DNA of 64,000 nucleotides from contig CAZZCG010000004.1 of the NCBI GenBank assembly GCA_964653145.1, forward strand, positions 142,364-206,363, read 5' to 3'. The position numbers were made by a program, and so were the translations under genes. Source of the DNA: Pseudocalidococcus sp964653145. GTDB taxonomy: Bacteria > Cyanobacteriota > Cyanobacteriia > Thermosynechococcales > Thermosynechococcaceae. The stretch's first letter is position 1. Every line of letters starts with the position of its first letter. Positions 9,500 to 17,569 of the stretch are shown one piece after another. The notes beneath the pieces are model-generated. The model worked only from the letters and a program-made list of their open reading frames with translations. It ran no database searches and was not told where the DNA came from.

Positions 9500-10054
9500 T
9501 CAGGTGGTGGCTAGAAGGGAGTTACCCAAGCGCCGGAGTTGCCCCCGCAAGCTGGCATCAAGAACCTGGGAACCAACTTTGACAATTACACCGCCAATGA
9601 GGCTGCTATCCAAATGGCAGGAGAGTTCAACTCCATTGGCTCCTGTAATTGCTTTAACTTTGTTAATCACAGCCTCACGTTGGCTTTCGGTAAGTTCAAC
9701 AGTCGTGGTGACTTGGGCGAGGACAATGTTTTCTAGTTTGCGCACTAAGGCTTTGTATTGTTCGCAGATCTCTTGGGTGACAAAAATCCGCCGCCGATCA
9801 ACCAGCAACAGAAGAAAGTTGAGGAAGTAGCTGTGAACTCTATCACTCAGAAGTTGCCGAATCGCATTTTTCTTAGGTTCATTTTTAATCAGGGGATTGC
9901 CTAAGAAAGTTTTGAACTCTGAAGAGTTGATCAAGGTGTCAAGAACCAAGCTCACGTCTTCATTAAATCGACTCACTAAACCCTGAGATTGAGCCAAAGA
10001 GAGCAAGGCCTCGGCGTAGGGTTCGGTAATGGCAGCACTTACAGGGGATGACAT
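9500..10054 (-). CDS. atpH: ATP synthase F1 subunit delta
   Basis: Delta (OSCP) joins the F1 head to the peripheral stalk. The 184-residue protein has the N-terminal helical bundle (AEALLSLAQSQG, FKTFLGNPLI) and the C-terminal family signature IGGVIVKVGSQVLDASLRGQL. It begins directly after the stop of the b subunit (10055), so translation is probably coupled. Some cyanobacterial annotations call this gene atpD. Identity is clear from sequence and gene order. Confidence 0.97.
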   Translation of the reverse strand: MSSPVSAAITEPYAEALLSLAQSQGLVSRFNEDVSLVLDTLINSSEFKTFLGNPLIKNEPKKNAIRQLLSDRVHSYFLNFLLLLVDRRRIFVTQEICEQYKALVRKLENIVLAQVTTTVELTESQREAVINKVKAITGANGVELSCHLDSSLIGGVIVKVGSQVLDASLRGQLRRLGNSLLATT

Positions 10055-10588
10055 CTAATTACCTCCAAGCAGAGCGAGACTACGGTCAATTAACTGCTGC
10101 TGGGCTGATTGACTTGAGGCCACCCGCTGTTGGAGTTCGGTTTCCACTTGCTTCAGGGCTAATTCAGCAATTCGCTGACGGATTTCCAGGCTGACCCGTT
10201 CTTCTTGGGCTAATGTGTCCTGACCAGCCGTAGCTTTAAGGCGCTCAATTTCCACCTGGGCCTGGGCGAGAATTTGCTCTTTGGCTTGCTTGGCCCGGAC
10301 TTCAGCATCACTGACAATCCGTTTGGCTTCTTCTTGGGCTTTGGCCAGTTTTTGTTGCTCATCAGCTAAACGGGCCGCGGCGGCTTGTTTCCGGTCTTCC
10401 GCTTCCTTAATCTCGGTGGCAATCGCAGCTTGGCGATCCCCGAGGGTTTTGCCGAGAACACCTTTGCCAAAGTAAACCAGAATCCCAATGACAATGGCCA
10501 GGTTAATAATGTTTGTTTCCAGCAGGTTGAAGTTCAGGCCAAAGTGACCCGCCTCTTCAGTAGCCAATATCCACACTGCGTCCACCAA
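10055..10588 (-). CDS. atpF: ATP synthase F0 subunit b
   Basis: Subunit b forms half of the peripheral stator stalk. It has 177 residues: a hydrophobic segment near 24-45 (TNIINLAIVIGILVYFGKGVLG) and then a long charged, Ala/Gln/Glu-rich helix predicted as a right-handed coiled coil. It pairs with b' encoded just upstream, 10 bp away. Cyanobacteria, like plastids, use a b/b' heterodimer. Start ATG 10588. Confidence 0.95.
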   Translation of the reverse strand: MVDAVWILATEEAGHFGLNFNLLETNIINLAIVIGILVYFGKGVLGKTLGDRQAAIATEIKEAEDRKQAAAARLADEQQKLAKAQEEAKRIVSDAEVRAKQAKEQILAQAQVEIERLKATAGQDTLAQEERVSLEIRQRIAELALKQVETELQQRVASSQSAQQQLIDRSLALLGGN

Positions 10589-10598
10589 TATTCCTCCG

Positions 10599-11033
10599 TT
10601 AGCCGACTAATTCTGCACCCAACAGCTTGGTGAGGAGCTGCCGACTCAAATCTGATACTTGGGCTTCTAAGGTTGTTAAGGCTGTTTGCTTTTGCTGATC
10701 CAGTTCCTGTTGGGCTTGCAGTAGCTGGACTTGAACTTCCTGTTGGGCAGCGGCAATTTCAGCAGCGGCAATTTTGGTCGCTTCGGCCTGGGCTGCAGCA
10801 ATCAGGGCCTGGGATTGACGGCGGGTTTCGGCCAATTCTTGTTCATACTGGGCGGCCAGTTGATTGGCTTTTTCAGCCCGCTGCTTAGCTTCACTGAGGT
10901 TATTGCGAACATAATCAGTCCGCTCATCAATGGCCTGGGTCAGGGGCTTATAGAAAATAAAATTAAGAATCACCGTCAAAATTAGAAACTGCACAGCCAT
11001 CAAGGGCAGGGTTGCATCAAAATCAAACATCAA
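10599..11033 (-). CDS. atpG: ATP synthase F0 subunit b' (b-prime)
   Basis: Subunit b' is the second stator subunit. It has 144 residues, with one membrane helix near 12-31 (VQFLILTVILNFIFYKPLTQ) followed by a heptad-rich Ala/Gln helix. It is shorter than b, as usual. The gene lies between c and b in the standard cyanobacterial order. The start is one of two adjacent ATG codons (MMFDFDATLPL). Confidence 0.95.
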   Translation of the reverse strand: MMFDFDATLPLMAVQFLILTVILNFIFYKPLTQAIDERTDYVRNNLSEAKQRAEKANQLAAQYEQELAETRRQSQALIAAAQAEATKIAAAEIAAAQQEVQVQLLQAQQELDQQKQTALTTLEAQVSDLSRQLLTKLLGAELVG

Positions 11034-11133
11034 TCTCTCCGGGTGATGGGGATCTGGGGATTAGGGGTTTATCAGCATCAGTGTTGAGATGTTACGGACA
11101 AACCACCAATCCCCGCGGATCGCTGCAGCTTAC

Positions 11134-11382
11134 TTAGGAGGCAAAGGGGTTGGCGAACAACAGCACCAGGGCGATCACCAGGCCATAGATGGTCAAAGAT
11201 TCCATGAAGGCGAGGGTTAACAACAAGGTGCCGCGAATTTTGCCTTCTGCTTCAGGTTGGCGGGCAATCCCTTCGACGGCGGAACCCGAGGCATTACCTT
11301 GACCCAGGCCAGGCCCGATGGAGGCTAAACCAATGGCCAACGCGGCCGCAATAACCGATGCAGATGCAACTAAGGGATCCAT
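11134..11382 (-). CDS. atpE: ATP synthase F0 subunit c
   Basis: Subunit c forms the proton-driven rotor ring. The 82-residue protein is a helical hairpin: helix 1 with the packing motif GxGxGxA-like GPGLGQGNASG, the polar loop RQPEAEGK, and helix 2 with the proton-carrying Glu61 in FMESLTIYG. No sodium-binding signature is apparent. It is preceded by AGAGGAATAAAA, a plausible ribosome site. Some annotations use atpH for this gene. Confidence 0.98.
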   Translation of the reverse strand: MDPLVASASVIAAALAIGLASIGPGLGQGNASGSAVEGIARQPEAEGKIRGTLLLTLAFMESLTIYGLVIALVLLFANPFAS

Positions 11383-11491
11383 TTTTATTCCTCTAACTAC
11401 AGAATGAAATCAATCAAATTTCCAGAGTTAACAATACCAGCCAATGGGCCTGGTCGCTGAACTCAATTTTGGCGTTTCCCGAACCTCATCC

Positions 11492-12301
11492 CTAGGAATG
11501 AGCCTCTTCATGTTCTTCACCATGACCCTCCATCGCTTCACCAATATAGGTAGCAGCAAGGGTGGCAAAAACAATGGCCTGGATCGCACTGGTGAACAAG
11601 CCCAAGAGCATCACCGGCAAGGGAATAAACAAGGGCACCAGCAAAACCAACACCCCCACAACTAATTCGTCTGCGAGAATATTCCCAAAAAGACGGAAGC
11701 TGAGGGAGAGGGGCTTGGTAAAGTCTTCTAGAATGGCAATGGGCAAGAGAATTGGGGTTGGCTCGATGTACTTCTTGAAGTAGCCCAGGCCCCGTTTACG
11801 AAACCCAGCATAGAAGTAGGCCAAGGAAACCAACAACGCCAAAGCCACAGTGGTATTGATGTCATTGGTGGGGGCAGCTAACTCTCCCTCTGGAATTTCA
11901 AACAGTTTCCACGGCACTAGGGCCCCAGACCAGTTAGAAACAAAGATAAAGAGAAACAGCGTCCCAACAAAGGGCACCCAACCCCGATAGTCCGCCTCGC
12001 CAATTTGGCCTTTGGTTAAATCTCGGACAAAATCTAAGGCATATTCCATCAGGTTTTGTAGGCCTTGGGGAATCCGTTGAATGTTCCGGGTCGCCAAAAA
12101 TGCCGCAACGATTAGCACCAAACACACAAACCAGGTGGTCATAAAGACTTGCCCATGCACCTTGAGATTGCCAATGTGCCAATAAAAATGCTGCCCGACC
12201 TCAATTTTGGCCAAGGGAAGTATCATCCAATCTGGAAAATACACAGAAGGCATCATGCCCGGAACCTCATGGAAGTGCGAAAAAATCATACCAGTTTTCA
12301 C
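11492..12301 (-). CDS. atpB: ATP synthase F0 subunit a
   Basis: Subunit a forms the proton half-channels against the c ring. The essential arginine lies in SFRLFGNILADELVVGVL, and at least five hydrophobic helices are visible. The longest frame starts at GTG 12301, which overlaps the stop of the upstream gene as GTGA and would give 269 residues. ATG codons at 12289, 12256 and 12253 are alternatives; the family core begins near LAKIEVGQHFYWHIG. The C-terminus is His/Glu-rich (GHGEEHEEAHS). Some annotations call it atpI. Confidence 0.95.
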   Translation of the reverse strand: MKTGMIFSHFHEVPGMMPSVYFPDWMILPLAKIEVGQHFYWHIGNLKVHGQVFMTTWFVCLVLIVAAFLATRNIQRIPQGLQNLMEYALDFVRDLTKGQIGEADYRGWVPFVGTLFLFIFVSNWSGALVPWKLFEIPEGELAAPTNDINTTVALALLVSLAYFYAGFRKRGLGYFKKYIEPTPILLPIAILEDFTKPLSLSFRLFGNILADELVVGVLVLLVPLFIPLPVMLLGLFTSAIQAIVFATLAATYIGEAMEGHGEEHEEAHS

Positions 12302-12813
12302 TGGCCCGTCTGCGCCGGAAAAATCACGGTGCGTAACGTGTAGACCAGAATCGCGGCTTTGTAGGTGAGAAACCCTAAAAACACTGGGAGAATGTGGAGT
12401 GACTCGACCCGTGTGGCGACAAATAAAACCACCACCAAGACTAGTAACTGATTCTTACCCAGTTTGTTTTTTCCCCGTCCTAACTGCTCAACATTATTGG
12501 CAAGAAGCCGAAGGTAAAGCATCCCAGTGGCTGCACCAATGACGTAATTTAGGGCAGTATTGAACGAGTAAAAATACCAGACACTCGGAAACACAATTCC
12601 CATCAAGATCAAACTGGTAATCAGGAGTTCTTGGCGTAATTGATAAAACTCTGCCATGGACTCAGACGGGGGAATTTCTCCCAAGGGAGTTGCCGGGCCA
12701 TCAGGGGAGTCTGGAGTGTTTTGGATTTCCGAATTGGGCGTAGGGTCAGACACAAACCGACTTAATGCCGTTTCAAACTGGCCACTATTAAACCTATCAC
12801 GCTTGGGTAACAA
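12298..12813 (-). CDS. atp1: ATP synthase assembly/accessory protein I (Atp1)
   Basis: The first gene of the atp cluster encodes 171 residues. After a soluble Pro/Ser-rich N-terminus of about 80 residues come four hydrophobic segments (LLITSLILMGIVF, YVIGAATGMLYLRLL, QLLVLVVVLFVATRV, HILPVFLGFLTYKAAILVY). This matches the small AtpI/UncI family thought to help c-ring assembly (family knowledge). Its last four bases overlap the possible GTG start of subunit a. It is divergent from ftrV; the 108-bp gap between them must hold both promoters. Confidence 0.85.
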   Translation of the reverse strand: MLPKRDRFNSGQFETALSRFVSDPTPNSEIQNTPDSPDGPATPLGEIPPSESMAEFYQLRQELLITSLILMGIVFPSVWYFYSFNTALNYVIGAATGMLYLRLLANNVEQLGRGKNKLGKNQLLVLVVVLFVATRVESLHILPVFLGFLTYKAAILVYTLRTVIFPAQTGQ

Positions 12814-12921
12814 TACTTAATGAACTAATTCCCTTTATTCGTGGATGTTCCGCGACTCCGGTACTCTAGAAAATGTTGCCCCATCTGCTGTTGTTATTTC
12901 CAAGTTTTTTGAGAATCCCCT

Positions 12922-13176
12922 ATGAGTCTGCCTGAGAACCATCCGTTTCATGTTGGTAGTCCTGTGCGCGTTAAGACGTCGGTATTGGTCTATCACCATC
13001 CAGAGCATCGGGGGCAAGCCTATGACATTCAGGGGCTAGTGGGGCATGTAACTGCGGTATTGCACGAGTGGCAAGGGCGACCCATCAGTGCCAATTATCC
13101 CTATGCGGTTAAGTTTTCCCCGAAGTTTTCGGCCCATCTCCAGGCCAGTGAACTTGAAGCGGCCCCAGAACCCTAG
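12922..13176 (+). CDS. ftrV: ferredoxin-thioredoxin reductase variable chain
   Basis: FtrV is the small SH3-like beta-barrel subunit that supports the Fe-S catalytic chain of ferredoxin-thioredoxin reductase, which passes light-derived electrons to thioredoxin. The 84-residue sequence shows the family features VGSPVRVKTSVLVYHHPEHRG, DIQGLVGHV and PYAVKF. The catalytic-chain gene ftrC is not in the window. Start ATG 12922. Confidence 0.93.
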   Translation: MSLPENHPFHVGSPVRVKTSVLVYHHPEHRGQAYDIQGLVGHVTAVLHEWQGRPISANYPYAVKFSPKFSAHLQASELEAAPEP

Positions 13177-13208
13177 GGAATTTATTGCCCGCGGTGAATT
13201 TAATGGCT

Positions 13209-14033
13209 CTAAGTGTGCGGGGCCTGGGCAAATTCAGAATTCTGGGGAAAGGCAATCTGCCAATCGGCTAAGGTTTGAATCTCAACCGTTGGATTTTTAA
13301 ACTCCCCAGCCAAGACATGACCGCCAGTTTGACGATTGTGACTGATGGCATGGAAATGATAGCCCGCGACGTTCAGTCCCTGGAGATTTTGGGGCAAGCG
13401 AAAACCCACTAATGTCACAGGAATGTGATCTAACTCAAATAGGGTTTGAACCTTAACCACTTCAGCCAAGGTGGGATAGGGTGGGGCCTGGCCTGGAACA
13501 CTGCGCACAGTCAACTTGGGAAAGCTTCCGTCAATTTTCAGGGCGTAGGGGTAATTTAAGCTGGAGAGTTGCTGGTCAAGGGCTGCTTGCAGCGCGGCAA
13601 AATCGTAGGCGCCCGAAAGTTTAATGGTTTGACTGGGCTTGAAGTCACTGACTACGGCAAAGGAGGTTTCAGTTTCTGGACTCACCTTGGTCGCGACGCC
13701 ATCCGCTGTGACCTGATAGAACTTGCCATCCAGGCCAATCATTTCCCCATCCAGGCCCACAAACGTTCCCAGACCAAAATTGCCGTGTTTTTTGAGATCC
13801 CTAAACGACATTGCCCCCGCAAAAACCCCCTGACTGAGGGCATCGAGGGTGGAAACTTGAAATCCCTTAGCTAAGATCGGTGATTTCCCATAGGTCAGTA
13901 ATGGATGTAGCACCACCCAGGCCAAGACAAGTAGTCCTAACCAGACAAATCCCCAAACCCGCCGCCGCTGTGGGTGGGTAAAAATTCCCAGGCCGAATTT
14001 CCTCACCATGGACTTCCCCATCGAATTGGTCAA
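13209..14033 (-). CDS. budA: alpha-acetolactate decarboxylase, membrane-anchored
   Basis: The family converts 2-acetolactate to acetoin and CO2. Residues about 55-270 match it, with metal-ligand histidines in GYHFHAISHNRQTGGHVL (His226, His228, His239), and family blocks GNFGLGTF, LDGEMIGLDGKFYQ and PYALKIDG. The N-terminus is basic and then has one hydrophobic helix at about 27-46, so the catalytic domain is probably outside the cytoplasmic membrane or in the thylakoid/periplasmic space. Starts at 14021 and 14009 are alternatives. No acetolactate synthase or butanediol dehydrogenase gene is nearby, so the physiological role is uncertain. Confidence 0.87.
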   Translation of the reverse strand: MTNSMGKSMVRKFGLGIFTHPQRRRVWGFVWLGLLVLAWVVLHPLLTYGKSPILAKGFQVSTLDALSQGVFAGAMSFRDLKKHGNFGLGTFVGLDGEMIGLDGKFYQVTADGVATKVSPETETSFAVVSDFKPSQTIKLSGAYDFAALQAALDQQLSSLNYPYALKIDGSFPKLTVRSVPGQAPPYPTLAEVVKVQTLFELDHIPVTLVGFRLPQNLQGLNVAGYHFHAISHNRQTGGHVLAGEFKNPTVEIQTLADWQIAFPQNSEFAQAPHT

Positions 14034-14108
14034 AATTTATGAATGAAATTTATGAATGATTCTAGCGGGCTACAACCGGGGCCTGGGGACAGGGGTGGGA
14101 ATAAAACC

Positions 14109-14606
14109 CTACAGACCAATCACATACTTGCGCCATTCCTGATGGGAACCACTGCGGAGATGTTTCGTAACTTCAAAATAAAGGCTACTGAAGGGGCGGC
14201 GCGGTGTTAGATTCAGGGGCATATTAGCCTCCCGCGGGGTTCGGTTACCCTTGCGCACATTACAACGGACACAGGCTGTGACAATGTTTTCCCAGGAGTC
14301 CCCCCCACCCCGAGAGCGCGGCAGAATGTGATCTAAGGTCAGTTCATCGCCCATGTAGCCACAATACTGACAGGAGTGCCCATCCCGATGCAAAATATTA
14401 CGACGCGTTAAGGGAATTTCTTTGTAGGGCATATTTACATAGTGGCGCAAGCGGATGACTGTGGGGAGGGGAAGATTTTCGTAAATGAGCTTGCCGTTGT
14501 GTTCGACTTGTTCGGCTTTTCCTTTGATCAACAGCACAATCGCCCGTTGCCAACTCGTAATATTGAGCGGTTCGTAGGAGGCATTTAGGACAAGCACTTT
14601 CGCCAT
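14109..14606 (-). CDS. HNH endonuclease family protein
   Basis: This 165-residue protein has an HNH nuclease domain with a zinc knuckle: CQYC at 79-82 and CVRC at 112-115. The metal-binding core is DHILPRSRGG (Asp92-His93) and Asn107 in WENIV. The N-terminal half (VLNASYEPLNITSWQRAIVLL) is characteristic of a conserved cyanobacterial HNH family of unknown role, present as a housekeeping gene and not tied to mobile elements (family knowledge). It is divergent from alr. Confidence 0.9.
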   Translation of the reverse strand: MAKVLVLNASYEPLNITSWQRAIVLLIKGKAEQVEHNGKLIYENLPLPTVIRLRHYVNMPYKEIPLTRRNILHRDGHSCQYCGYMGDELTLDHILPRSRGGGDSWENIVTACVRCNVRKGNRTPREANMPLNLTPRRPFSSLYFEVTKHLRSGSHQEWRKYVIGL

Positions 14607-14787
14607 ACCACTGCTGGAGCCGGGATTTTCACAAATGCTAACATAGCAAGCCAGGAAAACTCGATGGACTCCCGCGTATAGGCAGGCTGGGTTTATCGTA
14701 GTCCTGAAGGAGAAGTTTTAGCAGTCTCTTGGGGAACTTAGGGGCATGTTAAACCGTTGATCTGGTGTGGGTGTGAGGTTGAGTTTG

Positions 14788-15939
14788 ATGCTGAGTCGAG
14801 AGCGACTGTCGTTAGCGCAGGAATGTCAACGGGCCTGGGTCGAAATCGATCTCGATGCCCTAGGGGAAAATACTCGCCAAATTAAGCGGATTCTCAAACC
14901 CAACACGGAACTTATGGCCGTTGTGAAAGCGGATGCCTATGGCCATGGGGCCAGTTTGGTCACACCAACGCTGCTGAATAATGGGGTCTCATGGCTCGGG
15001 GTGGCGACGGTACCTGAGGGGATTGAACTGCGACAACAGGGGGTTAAGGTACCCATACTTGTCCTAGGGGCTGTGAATTCCCCTTGTTTAGTGCGGGCGA
15101 TGGCTGATTGGCAACTCCAACCCACTCTCTCTTCCCCCAAGCAAGCCTTGATTTTTTCCCGCCATTTAGATGATTCCGAAACCCCTTTGCCCGTGCATTT
15201 GATGCTGGATACTGGCATGGCCCGTTTGGGATGTCCCTGTGACTTGGGCCTGGAGTTTATCCAGTTTGTCCGGGGATTACCGAATCTACACATTGCCAGC
15301 ATTTATTCCCACTTTGCAGCCGCCGATCATCGAGATCCCCACCTGATGGACAGCCAGCATGCCCAATTTCAACGAATTATTCAACAACTCCAGGCCCAGG
15401 CCATGCCGATTCCCTGCTTACATTTAGCAAATTCTGCTGCCACCCTGCGCTCCCGAGACGTTCACTATGATTTAGTCCGGGTTGGTTTGGCCCTCTATGG
15501 GTTGTATCCCGCTACCCACCTGCGCTCTCAAGTGAAGTTGCGGCCAGTGTTACAGGTGCGAGCCCGGATTACCTTAATTAAAACCATTGAAGCTGGGGCT
15601 GGTGTGAGTTATGGCCATCAGTTCGTTGCGAGTCAGCCAATGCGAATAGGGGTTGTTGGGATTGGTTATGCCGATGGAGTGCCCCGGCGCCTCTCAAATC
15701 AAATGTCTGTGTTGGTCAATGGACAATGGGTTCAGCAAGTTGGCGCTATTACGATGGATCAGCTGATGATCGACATTTCCGAACACCCTGAGTTGCAAGA
15801 GGGAGATGTGGTGACTCTGCTGGGAGAAGATGGTGGCCAAGACATTACCGCGGATGATTGGGCTGCAACCCTTGGCACCATTTCCTGGGAAATTCTCTGT
15901 GGTTTTAAACACCGCTTGCCCCGAGTTCCAGGAGACTAA
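14788..15939 (+). CDS. alr: alanine racemase
   Basis: Alanine racemase interconverts L- and D-alanine with PLP and supplies D-Ala for peptidoglycan, together with ddl further on in this window. The PLP lysine is Lys47 in VVKADAYGHG, and the second catalytic base Tyr is in GVSYGHQF. The TIM-barrel blocks HLMLDTGMARLG and YSHFAAAD and the C-terminal beta domain (ITMDQLMIDIS) are present. I prefer ATG 14788 (MLSRERLSLAQ); an in-frame GTG at 14767 would add seven residues. Length is about 383 residues, normal for the family. Confidence 0.95.
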   Translation: MLSRERLSLAQECQRAWVEIDLDALGENTRQIKRILKPNTELMAVVKADAYGHGASLVTPTLLNNGVSWLGVATVPEGIELRQQGVKVPILVLGAVNSPCLVRAMADWQLQPTLSSPKQALIFSRHLDDSETPLPVHLMLDTGMARLGCPCDLGLEFIQFVRGLPNLHIASIYSHFAAADHRDPHLMDSQHAQFQRIIQQLQAQAMPIPCLHLANSAATLRSRDVHYDLVRVGLALYGLYPATHLRSQVKLRPVLQVRARITLIKTIEAGAGVSYGHQFVASQPMRIGVVGIGYADGVPRRLSNQMSVLVNGQWVQQVGAITMDQLMIDISEHPELQEGDVVTLLGEDGGQDITADDWAATLGTISWEILCGFKHRLPRVPGD

Positions 15940-16333
15940 ACGGTAACGGTAGGTCTTTAGATAGTGAAGCTCGCAGCAAGGTTTACCCAAAGCTATGAAA
16001 CTTGAATCGTGCAAGTAAAATAATTGAAATCCTTGCATTGGGAAAGATTGCCTGATGCAACTAAAATTAATTGACTATGGTTGATTAAAAGCAGTTAACT
16101 TTAGAGTCTCAATCATTGATAACAGAATCACCTCTGGGTTTTTAAAAAATTAACCAAGCTTCAACAAATGATTCGTCACTGTTTAACAATTTCATAGTCC
16201 AAGATCAGGTAAATATACCCCATCAGAATTATTGATCAAATGACCGTATTCGCTGTTGGCAGGGGGCAATAATACCGATGTCTGAAGCTAAGGTAAAATA
16301 AAAGACGAATTATTTTTTAGCTCTTGGGTCTCA
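15940..16333. other. 394-bp spacer between alr and dapL
   Basis: No credible gene or RNA was seen. The spacer is AT-richer than the flanking genes. A TAAAAT at 16294-16299 could be the -10 of a dapL promoter, but there is no good -35 at 17 bp. Confidence 0.4.
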
Positions 16334-17566
16334 ATGGTTGCCATTAACGAAAATTACCTCAAGCTCAAAGCGGGATACTTATTTCCGGAAATTGCCCGTC
16401 GTGTCAATGCGTTTACCCAGGCCAACCCAGAAGCCCCCGTTATCCGCTTAGGGATTGGCGATGTAACGGAACCTTTGCCCCAGGCCTGTCGAGATGCAAT
16501 TATCCAAGCAACGGAAGAAATGGGCCGGCGGGAGAGCTTTCGGGGTTATGGCCCAGAACAGGGATATGGGTGGTTACGGGAAAAAATTGCGGCCCACGAT
16601 TTCCAGTCCCGAGGTTGTGACATCGATGCCAGTGAGATTTTTATTTCCGATGGCTCCAAATGTGATACCGGCAATATTCTCGATATTTTTGGCGATGACA
16701 ACACGATTGCGGTCACAGATCCGGTCTATCCTGTCTATGTCGATACCAATGTCATGGCTGGGCATACGGGGGTGGCCAATGGGGCTGGAGAATATGGGGG
16801 CCTGGTTTATTTACCAATTACCGCCGAGAACAACTTTACCGCTGCCATTCCTGAGCAAAAAGTTGACTTAATTTATCTCTGTTTTCCCAATAATCCCACC
16901 GGAGCCGTCGCCACTAAAGAGCATCTCCAGGCCTGGGTGGATTACGCCAATGCGCATGGGTCGATTATTTTCTTTGATGCCGCCTACGAGGCCTTTATTG
17001 CTGACCCAACCATTCCCCACTCCATCTATGAAATTCCCGGCGCTCGCACCTGTGCCATTGAGTTCCGGTCGTTTTCCAAAAATGCTGGCTTTACGGGAAC
17101 CCGTTGTGCCTTGACTGTTGTGCCCAAAACCTTAGAAGTCACAGCCTCAACTGGTGAAAAAGTCCAACTCTGGAGTCTGTGGTCACGGCGGCAATCCACG
17201 AAATTTAATGGGGTTTCCTACATCATCCAACGGGGGGCTGAGGCCGTTTACTCCAGCGAGGGGCAGCAACAAATCCGGGGCCTGGTAAATTTCTATATGG
17301 AAAATGCGGCACTGATTCGGGAAAAACTTGGCCTGGCAGGATTTACAGTTTTTGGCGGTGAAAATGCGCCCTATGTCTGGCTGAAAACCCCGAATAATCT
17401 CACCAGTTGGGAATTTTTCGACAAGTTACTAAACACTTGCTACGTGGTTGGTACTCCAGGGTCTGGCTTTGGGGCCGCTGGTGAAGGCTATTTTCGGATT
17501 TCGGCGTTCAATAGTCGGGAAAATGTTGCCACGGCCCTGGAGCGGATTGTTCAGGCCTTTGCCTAA
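16334..17566 (+). CDS. dapL: LL-diaminopimelate aminotransferase
   Basis: DapL converts tetrahydrodipicolinate to LL-2,6-diaminopimelate in one step, the plant/cyanobacterial short cut in lysine and peptidoglycan precursor synthesis. The 410-residue PLP class I/II aminotransferase shows the N-terminal family block YLKLKAGYLFPEIARRV, the sequence CFPNNPTGA, and the PLP Lys249 in FRSFSKNAGF. The ending ISAFNSRENVATALERI is also typical. The pepP-like gene starts 4 bp after the stop, so the two are probably co-transcribed. Confidence 0.97.
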   Translation: MVAINENYLKLKAGYLFPEIARRVNAFTQANPEAPVIRLGIGDVTEPLPQACRDAIIQATEEMGRRESFRGYGPEQGYGWLREKIAAHDFQSRGCDIDASEIFISDGSKCDTGNILDIFGDDNTIAVTDPVYPVYVDTNVMAGHTGVANGAGEYGGLVYLPITAENNFTAAIPEQKVDLIYLCFPNNPTGAVATKEHLQAWVDYANAHGSIIFFDAAYEAFIADPTIPHSIYEIPGARTCAIEFRSFSKNAGFTGTRCALTVVPKTLEVTASTGEKVQLWSLWSRRQSTKFNGVSYIIQRGAEAVYSSEGQQQIRGLVNFYMENAALIREKLGLAGFTVFGGENAPYVWLKTPNNLTSWEFFDKLLNTCYVVGTPGSGFGAAGEGYFRISAFNSRENVATALERIVQAFA

Positions 17567-17569
17567 GTT

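Noticed and set aside
12835..13017. 60-codon minus-strand frame before ftrV
   Set aside because: It overlaps the start of the well-supported ftrV gene and has no credible product.
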